A stretch of 64,000 bases of DNA from Peptococcaceae bacterium CEB3 (GTDB taxonomy: Bacteria; Bacillota; Desulfitobacteriia; Desulfitobacteriales; Desulfitobacteriaceae). Within the stretch, counting starts at the first letter, position 1. Each line of letters starts with the position of its first letter. The position numbers and the translations under genes are program-made. Under the pieces are notes generated by a model. It did no database searches. It had not been told where the DNA came from and saw nothing but the letters and a program-made list of their open reading frames with translations. Of this stretch, positions 53,641-61,580 are shown piece by piece. The DNA lies in NCBI GenBank assembly GCA_001029295.1, contig LDXJ01000064.1, positions 521,840-585,839 of the forward strand, given 5' to 3'.

Positions 53641-54393
53641 CTAATCCACGTTTTCCTCGACCTTGACCATACAGCATCCGTGGTTGAAAAGTTCCGGCCC
53701 TCCTCCGCCTTCCTGAACAAACTGCCAGACCCTTTCGGGCTCGGTCACGACCGTCCCAGCCAGGACACTAATCCCATAGTGAAAAAGTCGACCTGTCAAA
53801 GGCGTGCTCGGACCGACCAAGATGACGCGGCTCGGACGGGCGAGTTCCAATAGGCGCGGCAATGTTTTATTCACAAGGGTCGTTGCCGTAATAAAGACAT
53901 AATCCTGCTCCGGTAAAATGTACTCACAAGCCGGATCGGGAAAATCTCCTTCCCGGGGGCGACGTTCTAAAATCGAAAGTGTACAGCTGTCCGCCAGAAG
54001 CTCAAGATCGGGGAAATGACCAATCACCGCCACTTTGCGCCCCCGTACCTGCTCTCGGAAAGCTGCAAAAGCACTGGCCTGTTCTTGGACCGGCGGCGGC
54101 ACGTGGGCCAGCTTCTGAGCCTGCTCGGGGGTATTCAGCGCGGAATTGAGCGCTGCCAAACCGAGCGTGGCCTCATTGAAATTCCAGGATTTGATATAAC
54201 CGGCCAGTTCGCGCACCTTGAGGCCACTTAAGTGACCTGCCCCTTTGACTTGGAGCTGCCCTTCTTGCGGAGTCATGGCAACCCCAACGGTCTTGGAACG
54301 TACGAGTGTCCAATGTTGCCCAGCCAGGCAATCCCGTACTCTGAGGTCTGGCGGAATCGCGGTCAAGAGGTCATCATACAGCGCCCACACCAT
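53641..54393 (-). CDS. DUF364/DUF4213 protein (putative metal-chelation enzyme)
   Basis: Two-domain protein: an enolase-N-like DUF4213 part (about residues 1-90) and a DUF364 Rossmann-like part with KVAVIGHFPDLELLADSC near 120, YVFITATTLVNKTLPRLLELA near 168 and GPSTPLTGRLFHYGISVLAGTVVTEPERV near 200. The family is linked to handling of metals or metal cofactors, but its reaction is not known. ATG 54393 follows AAGGAGG. It overlaps the end of fmdE by 20 bases, showing tight coupling. Length 250. Confidence 0.88.
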   Translation of the reverse strand: MVWALYDDLLTAIPPDLRVRDCLAGQHWTLVRSKTVGVAMTPQEGQLQVKGAGHLSGLKVRELAGYIKSWNFNEATLGLAALNSALNTPEQAQKLAHVPPPVQEQASAFAAFREQVRGRKVAVIGHFPDLELLADSCTLSILERRPREGDFPDPACEYILPEQDYVFITATTLVNKTLPRLLELARPSRVILVGPSTPLTGRLFHYGISVLAGTVVTEPERVWQFVQEGGGGPELFNHGCCMVKVEENVD

Positions 54394-54958
54394 CGTTTTC
54401 CTCCTTTCTTCCCGCTTGGCTTACATAATAGCTGCCGGAGGCGCAGGCCCGGCAGAGGACCTGACCCGAGCGCTCGACCTCCCGCCCGTCCAGGACTTTC
54501 TCACCGCATTTGTCACACCGGGCAGTTCGCAGCGGTCTCCCTGGCAAATCAAAAGGACTGAGCGGCACGGATACTGACTCCGTCCGGAAAAGGTCGTCAT
54601 CTGAGACTCCTTGCCAGAATTCTTTCAGATTCACCCCGCTGGCAGGGCTGTGCTCGCCGACGGCCGCGACTCGTATCGCCCGTCGGGTTGCCAGGTCCAG
54701 AAAAGTGGCGGCCATTTTACCGTAATCCATCCATTTGAGACGCCTATGTCCCAAGGTACATCCGCTTACGACGCTCACCGCGTCGGCGGCGCAGCGATCC
54801 ATTTCCACATAGACCACCAGGTCCCGGTAAGAAGCGGGATCTTCAATTCCCAGCCAACCAAGGGCCAAGCGGGCCATGCGCACCCCAATAATCATGCCCG
54901 AACAGAGATGTCCGTGAAATGCCTCGGCGGCGGCCAAATCATCTGACAAAGGACGCAT
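54374..54958 (-). CDS. fmdE: FmdE-family protein with C-terminal zinc finger
   Basis: FmdE (Pfam PF02663) is named from the tungsten/molybdenum formylmethanofuran dehydrogenase locus. Seen: FHGHLCSGMIIGVRMARLAL near residue 15 (metal-binding His and Cys), DRCAADAVSVVSGCTLGHRRL near 54, MDYGKMAATFLD, and a treble-clef-like finger with CDKCGE...VLCRACASG near 148-172. Length about 194 is usual for the zinc-finger type. ATG 54958 (or GTG 54961) with GGGAGGAATT upstream. A hexanucleotide repeat lies just before it. Role in Mo/W enzyme maturation is inferred from context. Confidence 0.9.
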   Translation of the reverse strand: MRPLSDDLAAAEAFHGHLCSGMIIGVRMARLALGWLGIEDPASYRDLVVYVEMDRCAADAVSVVSGCTLGHRRLKWMDYGKMAATFLDLATRRAIRVAAVGEHSPASGVNLKEFWQGVSDDDLFRTESVSVPLSPFDLPGRPLRTARCDKCGEKVLDGREVERSGQVLCRACASGSYYVSQAGRKEENDGVGAV

Positions 54959-54976
54959 CACAATTCCTCCCTTCGC

Positions 54977-55021
54977 TCATGCACATGCACATGCACATGC
55001 ACATGCACATGCTCATGCACA
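54977..55021. repeat. Hexanucleotide repeat (CATGCA)n between the TsaA-FmdE and FmdE genes
   Basis: About seven CATGCA units run from 54979 to 55020 with one interrupting T, immediately upstream of the fmdE ribosome site. A tract of this kind can change length by slippage. Confidence 0.85.
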
Positions 55022-55031
55022 GGTCCCTTCA

Positions 55032-55841
55032 CTAAAAAAGTTCTTGAGAAAAAAGTTCTTGGTCGAAGATGTCCTCATCCCGTAGACGCTGGTATTCCTC
55101 TTGCCCCAGGGAACGCCGCGCGTTAAGTGTCAACACCCTCTCTCCCTTGCGCCAGATGGAGCTGCCAGGAGGCTTACCGGGATGATAGACGAAACGGGGC
55201 GGGTTGGCCAGCCTGGCTCCGGTTAAACCCTGCAGCGTGTCCGCCAGGCAGGGAGACCCATGAACCTCCAGGAAAAGATCGTCCGCACGCAGGTTGCCAA
55301 AAACCGCCTGAGCCGCGAGAGCGCTGCGGACCGCCAAATAGACATCAGGGCAGATTTCCCGGTGATGATTCAATGCTTGCTGCCAGAGAACATCCTGCGC
55401 CAATTTTCGACTATGGGCCACAATCCCTGAAGTCTGAGCGGAAAAAACAATGTCCCTTTCAAAATAGGGTTTAATGTCAAGGACCGGTGTGCCGTCGACC
55501 GCATCCAGGTCCAGAACTTCGAGAGTGTTACCCTGAACCGAGACAAGCCGGACCAAGGTCAAAGCGATCGGATTGGGACGGGCGGGGGCCCTTAGGGCAA
55601 ATACACCGTAGCTCCCCAAGGCGGAATTCACTTTGCCGGGCACGGTCTGCAAGACATCCCGGGCAGCTTGCTCAAACCAGGTCAAGAGCCACAAATGCGA
55701 ATTCTCGGAGATCCTGTGCAATGCGGGACTGTAGGCCGGAAAGACTTCGATTCTGGCCGCTACACCCGACAAAGGCATCTCTTCACGCTCACTGACTTGA
55801 CTTCTGACTTTACCGATCGGCTTAAGGCATATTTCAGGCAC
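55032..55841 (-). CDS. TsaA/TrmO-like domain fused to an FmdE-like domain
   Basis: The N-terminal half is TsaA (TrmO-like), a SAM-dependent methyltransferase fold: PIGKVRSQVSEREEMP, FALRAPARPNPIALTLVRLV and DLDAVDGTPVLDIKPYFERD are seen. The C-terminal half resembles FmdE: HHREICPDVYLAVRSALAA near residue 165 and HGSPCLADTLQGLTGARLANPPRFVYHPG near 197. The fusion is unusual; a genuine FmdE is encoded next door. Two GTG starts are possible, 55853 and 55841; the latter is farther from AGGAG and is preferred. The last codons contain a duplicated QELF. Confidence 0.8.
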   Translation of the reverse strand: MPEICLKPIGKVRSQVSEREEMPLSGVAARIEVFPAYSPALHRISENSHLWLLTWFEQAARDVLQTVPGKVNSALGSYGVFALRAPARPNPIALTLVRLVSVQGNTLEVLDLDAVDGTPVLDIKPYFERDIVFSAQTSGIVAHSRKLAQDVLWQQALNHHREICPDVYLAVRSALAAQAVFGNLRADDLFLEVHGSPCLADTLQGLTGARLANPPRFVYHPGKPPGSSIWRKGERVLTLNARRSLGQEEYQRLRDEDIFDQELFSQELF

Positions 55842-55901
55842 CCATACATCCACTCCTCTTCAGGTTAAGTTCTTCAAAGAAATAAGGATATCATTCCAAG
55901 C

Positions 55902-57047
55902 TCACGGCGCTACTTGCAAGCTGGAAGTGGCCAAGAGTGCCCGCGCCTCCGCGTCACTCAGGTTGTAATGATAGAAGTTGCGATAAAAACTTTGCGCTTC
56001 GGCCACCATGTTATACCGATAAACCTGCGGATAGAGCAGGTTGCCCAACCATTTCAGGCCGATCAGGCGATTAACCGAGGGCGGCCGGTCAAACCAGTTA
56101 AACGGAGCATCCGGAATTTCGTAAACGCGTTTCGTTTGCACGGCTTTCAGACTATGCCAGGCCGGGTCGGTAAGAATCCCGGGATAATAGCTTCCTTGCT
56201 CATGATTCCAACTCAAAATGACATCCGGATTCCACTTTAAAACCTGCTCCAACGAAACAGCGGACATTCCGGCTCCCCCTTTGGCTGTTACCCGGGCCAC
56301 ATTGATCCCCCCGACCAGGGCCAGGGTCTCCGTATGGGAGGAACCCGCCGGGTCAGTCTGCAAACCGCTGGACCCTTCAGCATAATAAACGCTGACTCGT
56401 TTATCCTGGGGAATGGTCTGCGCTTTCTCCTTGATTTCCTGCACGGTCGTCCGGCAATAATCCCCCAGTGTCTTAGCTCTCCCCTGAACCCCCAGCAGAT
56501 TTCCCAGGAACTTGTAAGCCTTGTCCATACCCGTCAAAGGAGCAACGACCATCACGACCGGAATGCGCAGTTGGTTTTGAATGCGGTTGGCCAGCGAAAT
56601 GTCCGTCTCCGTGATCGTCCCCTCGGAGATAAGAACATCCGGGTGAATCTTCAAGAGTTCCTCCGTGTTACCCGTATTTTTCGCGTACCAGCCGCCCAAG
56701 TTCGGCAGTGCTTGATATTTGGCTAGAATATACTTCTTTTCCAAGGGACGTAAATTGTAGTTCCAGCCGACGAGTTCGTTCGGGACCAAGGTATAAAGCA
56801 TGATCGTGGCGACCGGACTCGTACCGAAAACTTTGTGAATCTGATCCGGGACACGCACTTTTCGTCCCGCCATATCTGTAATCGTACGCCAACCCGTTTG
56901 CCCCTGATTCTGAGCCGATTCCTTTTGACCGCCACACCCGGCCAAACTCAAGACTAGGACAAGAGCCATGACTACAATGAAACTTTTCCTAACCGTATAG
57001 AATATTCCCTCCGACTGTTGAATCTTTTTGAGCTTACTGAAATTCAT
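55902..57047 (-). CDS. ABC transporter binding lipoprotein 2 (BtuF/FecB-like)
   Basis: Second binding protein of the operon. Seen: signal peptide with lipobox LSLAGCGG (Cys near residue 38), WRTITDMAGRKVRVPDQIHKVFG, VLISEGTITETDISLANRI, the central helix, and LKWNPDVILSWNHEQGSYYPGILTDPAWHSL. ATG 57047 follows CGGAGGAAGC. Length 381. Only moderately similar to the protein at 50276, so a recent duplication is unlikely. Lies next to the permease gene, so it is probably the main partner. Confidence 0.9.
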   Translation of the reverse strand: MNFSKLKKIQQSEGIFYTVRKSFIVVMALVLVLSLAGCGGQKESAQNQGQTGWRTITDMAGRKVRVPDQIHKVFGTSPVATIMLYTLVPNELVGWNYNLRPLEKKYILAKYQALPNLGGWYAKNTGNTEELLKIHPDVLISEGTITETDISLANRIQNQLRIPVVMVVAPLTGMDKAYKFLGNLLGVQGRAKTLGDYCRTTVQEIKEKAQTIPQDKRVSVYYAEGSSGLQTDPAGSSHTETLALVGGINVARVTAKGGAGMSAVSLEQVLKWNPDVILSWNHEQGSYYPGILTDPAWHSLKAVQTKRVYEIPDAPFNWFDRPPSVNRLIGLKWLGNLLYPQVYRYNMVAEAQSFYRNFYHYNLSDAEARALLATSSLQVAP

Positions 57048-57261
57048 CCGCCGCTTCCTCCGTTCTCTCCCATTTGGCTTATTTATCCATTTCCCTTTTT
57101 ATCGCGCCGCTCACCGCCCGCGAACGCTTCACGCCATAAGGTAACCCAGCTGCAATTCTCAACTTATGTGAACCCCAGCCGGCACTCTCTCCACCGCTCA
57201 CATTGTCGCCCTGTCTTCCGTCCGCTGTAGTGATGACATACGCGGACACTACGTCGGATAC

Positions 57262-58704
57262 TCATCCCCACCCCCTTTTGCTCCGTATCAATAAATAAAT
57301 GAAGAACGGCGCTCCGATCAAAGACGTGAGAATTCCAAGTGGAACCTCCACACTGGCCGCGGTTCTGGCCAGGTCATCCACCAGCAAGAGGTAAGCGCCG
57401 CCGAGAAAGATTGAGGCCGGCAGCAACACCTTATAGTTGGGGCCGACGATCATGCGGGCCAAATGAGGCACGATCAAGCCCACCCATCCGACTAAGCCGC
57501 TGATGGAAACGGCGGCCGCCGTCATAAGAGTTGAACACAAGATGACCAGCAAACGCAGCCGTCCGGTCTCCAGTCCCAGGGACTGCGCTTCCTCGTCCCC
57601 CAGGGAGAGGACATTGAGACGCCAGCGCAGTAAGTACAGGGGCACACCGCCGATGAGCATGGGCACAATGGCCGTCAGAATATCCTTGGGCGTGACTGCG
57701 GCTAAGCTGCCCATGAGCCAAAACGTTATGGCCGGCAGCTTGTCATATGGATCAGCCAGATATTTAATTAGGGATGTAAAAGAGGTGAACAACGTACCAA
57801 TCAGAATTCCGGCCAAGACAAGGGCCAGCATAGGATCATGCCGGATTTTTCGGCTTAGGTAATAAGCCAAGAGAACCGCCAGCAAACCGAAAAGAAAAGC
57901 GGAAATCTCTATTCCGGTAATGTTCAAAGAATAGTAGATGGCTAAAGCAGCGCCGAAAGCAGCCCCTGCCGAAGCCCCCAAAATATCGGGCGAAACAAGC
58001 GGGTTCTTAAACATCCCCTGATAAGCGGCCCCGGAAGCCGATAGAGCGGCGCCGACCGCCATGGCGGCCAGAATACGCGGCAGGCGCACTTCAAAGACCA
58101 CAGTCTCGACCGTGGCCGGCCAAGTGTGCCTGAGGGGGAAAACTTTTGCGGCCAACACTTTAAGCAAAGTCAGGGGAGAGATTCCGTAACGTCCTAAAGG
58201 AAAGGACAGGAAGAAACTCACCAACGCCAAAAGGAGCAGCAAGATCTCGCCGCGGTGCTTTAGATAGATCTGAAACCAGCGGGCCACGGCGGCCCTGGTC
58301 AATCCGCTCGTCTTTCTCGCTTCCGTGGTCTTCGCGATTTTGGCGGTTCTCTCAAGCGGCCCCGGCACTCCTGCCGTCATCCCCGTTGCGGGTCGTTCCG
58401 TTGTCCCCGTCGCTGCTCGTTCCGTTGTCCCCATTGCTGCTCCTGCCGTTGTCCCCATGGCTGCTCGTTCGGCTGCCTTCCCTGCTCTTCTGCTCACCCC
58501 CGCCGCTGCTTCTTCGTCTTCGCCTTCTGCCACACTTCCAGCTCTCCCGGCTATTACCGCAGCCCCTTCGCTTGTCCTCCCCGCTCTCCTTTGGCGCGGG
58601 CGGAGAATTCGCCACCCGTACTCCTTGGCCTCTACGCTTGTCATCCCCGTTCCCGCGGCTATTTCTTCTGTAGTTGCTTCTCGGCCAGCTGTTCCTTCGC
58701 TCAT
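57262..58704 (-). CDS. FecCD/BtuC-family permease with repeat-rich N-terminal extension
   Basis: Membrane subunit of a type II ABC importer (BtuC/FecCD; MolB-like). Residues about 145-480 form the permease: RYGISPLTLLKVLAAKVFP, ARILAAMAVGAALSASGAAYQGMFKNPLVSPDILG, LGDEEAQSLGLETGRLR and GLVGWVGLIVPHLARMIVGPNYK are seen. The first 135 residues are an added hydrophilic stretch rich in Ala, Gly, Thr, Glu and Arg, with four copies of an eight-residue unit like AAMGTTER. ATG 58704 has AGGGGAGAG upstream, so the extension is probably translated. First gene of the operon. Confidence 0.9.
   Translation of the reverse strand: MSEGTAGREATTEEIAAGTGMTSVEAKEYGWRILRPRQRRAGRTSEGAAVIAGRAGSVAEGEDEEAAAGVSRRAGKAAERAAMGTTAGAAMGTTERAATGTTERPATGMTAGVPGPLERTAKIAKTTEARKTSGLTRAAVARWFQIYLKHRGEILLLLLALVSFFLSFPLGRYGISPLTLLKVLAAKVFPLRHTWPATVETVVFEVRLPRILAAMAVGAALSASGAAYQGMFKNPLVSPDILGASAGAAFGAALAIYYSLNITGIEISAFLFGLLAVLLAYYLSRKIRHDPMLALVLAGILIGTLFTSFTSLIKYLADPYDKLPAITFWLMGSLAAVTPKDILTAIVPMLIGGVPLYLLRWRLNVLSLGDEEAQSLGLETGRLRLLVILCSTLMTAAAVSISGLVGWVGLIVPHLARMIVGPNYKVLLPASIFLGGAYLLLVDDLARTAASVEVPLGILTSLIGAPFFIYLLIRSKRGWG
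58373..58470. repeat. 24-base tandem repeat inside the permease gene
   Basis: Four copies of a 24-base unit (GTTCCGTTGTCCCCGTCGCT-like on the + strand) encode the AAxGTTER octapeptide repeats. Copies differ at several positions. Confidence 0.75.
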
Positions 58705-58734
58705 GCTCTCTCCCCTCTCGTCTCCCGTTTCCAG

Positions 58735-58771
58735 ATCAAAAACGGCACCACTACAAAAAGAGTGGTGCCGT
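58735..58771 (-). terminator. Riboswitch expression-platform terminator
   Basis: On the - strand ACGGCACCACT (58771-58761) pairs with AGTGGTGCCGT (58752-58742), followed by a T-run. It ends about 30 bases before the permease start and follows the aptamer directly. Confidence 0.9.
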
Positions 58772-58804
58772 CAAAGACGTTGCCATCGGCTTTACCATCT
58801 CCTT

Positions 58805-58911
58805 TTCAAAACGTGAAGGCACATCCGTTTCCAGACATACCCTGAGGGCTATTGGCCCTGGCCGGTCACCATAGTTTTGCCTTTAGGTGAACCCGGCTCG
58901 GAGTGAAACCT
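58805..58911 (-). promoter_or_regulatory. Moco-type (molybdenum/tungsten cofactor) riboswitch
   Basis: On the - strand the conserved core CTCCGAGCC (58903-58895) is followed by a stem GCCGGGTTCACC/GGTGACCGGC enclosing the A-rich loop TAAAGGCAAAACTAT, then a short P3 hairpin (AGGGC/GCCCT), then GGGTATGTCTGGAAACGG. This order and these sequences match the Moco aptamer as I remember it. A P3 stem favours the molybdenum form over the tungsten form. It sits upstream of a terminator, so ligand should turn the operon off. Confidence 0.82.
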
Positions 58912-58982
58912 ATTTAGTTATCCTGCCATTCTAGTTGGTCTGCCACGAAGCAATACGGAGCGAACGCCATCTAACTAGAACT

Positions 58983-59011
58983 ATCATAAGCTAACGACTG
59001 ACCTGTGTCAA
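58983..59011 (-). promoter_or_regulatory. Promoter of the Mo/W operon
   Basis: On the - strand TTGACA (59011-59006), 17-base spacer, TATGAT (58988-58983). Transcription would start near 58976, and an inverted repeat TTCTAGTT/AACTAGAA spans about 58929-58977 at the beginning of the leader. Confidence 0.8.
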
Positions 59012-59145
59012 CTCCATCATACTTCATTCTTGCGGCCAGCCGGAGTATCAGGAGACGCGTGTCAAGCTCAAATGACCGCATCTCCGCCACTCATGTCTGA
59101 TTAGCTACCAATGGGCTCGAACTCACGGTCGCTGTTGATCCCGCC

Positions 59146-60324
59146 TTAGCCTGCCACGTCCTCTTCTTCTATCTTATTGGTTCGGAGTGCGTCGTTCAAG
59201 ATATGGCGGTAATGCCAGAGCGCAACCCAAGCGACCAGCACCAGGAAGGCCGCTACCAGAAAAGGTATCCCCATGCCATACTTTTCCCCGATGAATCCGG
59301 ATAAAATAGGAGCCACTGCCGCACCGGCCCAGCGCATGAAATTATAGGCGCCGGAGGAAATGGAGCGGGAATATGGTGATACTTCCATGGCCAGGGTCGT
59401 AAACAAAGCGTTTGCAATCCCGCAAAACACGCCCGAAATGACGATTAAAATGAGCAAGCCAAACCCATGAATGAAACCCGCAAGGATAAAGACGGCGATA
59501 AGGCCCACCAAGTTCACCCAAAGCAGCCGCACCACTCCCACCAACGGCCGCAGCCAATTTACGACCAGCACAGAGGACAGGGCAACCAGTATACCCCAGG
59601 CAAAATAGGTATATCCCAAAAGACTGGGGGGAAGGCCGTTCAGAGTCAGGGGAGAATAAGCGAGAATAGTGAAAAAGGCATAACTGTAACAAAGTCCGAG
59701 GAGCGCGTTAAAGAGGACGGCAGGATGGCGCAGGGCGATAAAGATGTCCTTCGCGGCCCGAGGCGGCTCCCGCTTCGCCGGTTCTTTCACCGTAAAAAAA
59801 GTAGCCAGGAATGCGAACAGCATCAGGACGGATGTGCCAAAGAAAGGAAAGCGCCAGCTTATCGACCCGAGAAAGCCGCCCAGCAAGGGACCTGAAGCAA
59901 TGCCCAAGCCCAGAGCCGCCTCGTAGAGGGTGATCGACGACGCAATACCGCCGCTCGAAGCACCCACGATGATGGAGAGAGCTGTTGAAGTAAAAAGGGC
60001 ATTCCCCAGACCCCAGCCTGCCCGCATCACGGCAAGTACCCCGATACCGGGTGACTTCCCTGATAAGAAAGCGAATATCACTACCAAGAGCAAGCCGATC
60101 AACATCGTGCGCCTTCCGCCAATCCGGGTAGCCAGTACCCCTGAAATGAGCATGGCCAAGGCCATCACGGCGATGTAACTGGTAAATAACCATTCCACTT
60201 GGGAAGGCGTGGCACCCATCGCCTTCCCAATCATGGCCAGCAATGGGTCCACCACTCCGATGCCCATGAAGGCAATAAAAGTGGCAAAGGCTGTGGCGAT
60301 CACCGACACCGGAAACCTGCGCAT
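59146..60324 (-). CDS. MFS transporter, drug:H+ antiporter type
   Basis: Twelve-helix permease of the DHA1/arabinose-efflux group. Seen: an N-terminal FMGIGVVDPLLAMIGKAMGATPSQVEWLFTSYIAVMAL, motif A as SGVLATRIGGRRTMLIG between helices 2 and 3, and motif C-like ALGLGIASGPLLGGFLGSISWRFPFF in helix 5. ATG 60324 is 9 bases after AAGGAGG; the TTG at 60330 is too close. Length 392. Own promoter at 60441. Substrate unknown. Confidence 0.92.
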   Translation of the reverse strand: MRRFPVSVIATAFATFIAFMGIGVVDPLLAMIGKAMGATPSQVEWLFTSYIAVMALAMLISGVLATRIGGRRTMLIGLLLVVIFAFLSGKSPGIGVLAVMRAGWGLGNALFTSTALSIIVGASSGGIASSITLYEAALGLGIASGPLLGGFLGSISWRFPFFGTSVLMLFAFLATFFTVKEPAKREPPRAAKDIFIALRHPAVLFNALLGLCYSYAFFTILAYSPLTLNGLPPSLLGYTYFAWGILVALSSVLVVNWLRPLVGVVRLLWVNLVGLIAVFILAGFIHGFGLLILIVISGVFCGIANALFTTLAMEVSPYSRSISSGAYNFMRWAGAAVAPILSGFIGEKYGMGIPFLVAAFLVLVAWVALWHYRHILNDALRTNKIEEEDVAG

Positions 60325-60440
60325 AGACAAAACCCTCCTTGTAAAACTCTATTCTTCACTTCATTTCCTAACTGTCGATGATTGATTATGAAAGCCGCGA
60401 GCAAAGAGTATGCGTTTGCCAAAGCACCCTTAGCAACCTG

Positions 60441-60470
60441 ATTATAAGGTGGCTAATAGAATTTTGTCAA
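60441..60470 (-). promoter_or_regulatory. Promoter of the MFS transporter gene
   Basis: On the - strand a perfect TTGACA (60470-60465), 18-base spacer and perfect TATAAT (60446-60441). Leader about 110 bases. Confidence 0.85.
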
Positions 60471-60558
60471 GTACCCTTATTATCTCAAATTCGCTTGGGG
60501 GCCTTATAATTTTTTAAACCCTTGTGGAATACTAACCGCAAAGGAGTTGAATTTAGGC

Positions 60559-60648
60559 ATGAATGAACTATTGGACTTCGCGGCTGGGTACTTTTTAGTC
60601 TTGCCTGAGACCGCATCCGCTGTCTATAACCTACTGTCGCGTCGTTAA
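60559..60648 (+). CDS. Very small ORF, 29 aa
   Basis: MNELLDFAAGYFLVLPETAS... ending NLLSRR. AAAGGAG lies 12 bases upstream of the ATG, a loose spacing; a TTG immediately after AAGGAG is also in frame. A hydrophobic centre could make it a short membrane peptide. It lies 35 bases before the YgaP-like gene and may be co-transcribed from a TATAAT at 60505. Support is modest. Confidence 0.35.
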   Translation: MNELLDFAAGYFLVLPETASAVYNLLSRR

Positions 60649-60683
60649 AAAAGGTTGTCCCTTTGCGAAAGGAGTGACACATC

Positions 60684-60884
60684 GTGGAGTGCAACGTCGG
60701 AACCACGGAAAGAATTATCAGGGTCGCAGCCGGAATCGTCATCATACTTGCCGGCTTAGCCTATCGCAACTGGTGGGGAATTGTCGGCTTAGCCCCTCTA
60801 ATCACCGGAGCAATCGCTTATTGCCCGGTCAGTAAACTTTTGGGCGTTAATACATGCAAGCCGCGAGAGGAAAGAACTGACTAG
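60684..60884 (+). CDS. DUF2892 (YgaP transmembrane-like) small membrane protein
   Basis: A 66-residue protein with two hydrophobic helices: MECNVGTTERIIRVAAGIVIILAGLAY and IVGLAPLITGAIAYCPVSKLLGVNTC. The NVGTTERIIRVAAG start and YCPVSKLLGVNTC end are signatures of DUF2892, the membrane part of YgaP-like rhodanese proteins. No rhodanese domain here. GTG start follows GAAAGGAGTGAC. The two cysteines near the C-terminus are conserved in the family. Role unknown, possibly in sulfur chemistry. Confidence 0.85.
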   Translation: MECNVGTTERIIRVAAGIVIILAGLAYRNWWGIVGLAPLITGAIAYCPVSKLLGVNTCKPREERTD

Positions 60885-60965
60885 ATGAGTCTTAAGGCAC
60901 GGCAAGAGACATGGGCAGTTCCATCCCAGAGACAGCGTAGTTCCATCCGACAGATTGCGCTTTAT

Positions 60966-61580
60966 TCACTTAATCCCGATCAATTTGTGCATCTGTAACA
61001 TCAGCCGGCAGAAAGGGTATTGAAAGACTATCTGCAAAGCCTTTTCCACCATCTCAGGGCGGACATTCTCCGGCGACAGAAAAATCAATGGCTCTTTCTG
61101 CCTGTGCCCCAGCTGAGTGTAGAATTCCCGAATAATCTCCGGTCGGAAGGCCTCGTCGACGACGAATTTATATTCGCCCGCTCTTGCGGCAAGTGACGGT
61201 TGAACCATATAACCGCTTTCTTCTTTGGGAGAGACTGTCAGCCAAATGTCCGGCGGATAACTTTCCCGCCAGGGCTGTGTTCCGTTCGTTTCAACGTGGA
61301 CTTTCTTTCCCGCCTGCTGCAGAGTGAGAAAAAGTTCTGTCAGGTCATGAAGCAAAGGTTCTCCTCCCGTAACAATGACGAGTTCGAAGTTGACGGCTGT
61401 CAGAATTTCCGCCGCTGTCAGGCGGGACGCATTCCCTCCTGACCAGGCCTCCTTCGTATCGCACCACCGGCATCTCAGATTGCATCCTTCCAGGCGGACA
61501 AAGGCGGCCGGGATGCCGCTCCAGATACCCTCACCTTGAATGCTTTCGAATATTTCATTGACCGGGTACTGTTCAGTCAA
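60966..61580 (-). CDS. queE: 7-carboxy-7-deazaguanine synthase QueE
   Basis: Radical SAM enzyme that turns 6-carboxytetrahydropterin into 7-carboxy-7-deazaguanine on the queuosine path. Seen: VNEIFESIQGEGIWSGIPAAFVRLEGCNLRCRWCDT (CX3CX2C), TGGEPLLH and HVETNGTQPW. The ATG at 61589 touches GAGGAAAGGG; the TTG at 61580, 9 bases away, is preferred, giving about 204 residues. It overlaps queD by 8 bases. The earlier upstream frame is queD read out of phase. Confidence 0.94.
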   Translation of the reverse strand: MTEQYPVNEIFESIQGEGIWSGIPAAFVRLEGCNLRCRWCDTKEAWSGGNASRLTAAEILTAVNFELVIVTGGEPLLHDLTELFLTLQQAGKKVHVETNGTQPWRESYPPDIWLTVSPKEESGYMVQPSLAARAGEYKFVVDEAFRPEIIREFYTQLGHRQKEPLIFLSPENVRPEMVEKALQIVFQYPFCRLMLQMHKLIGIK

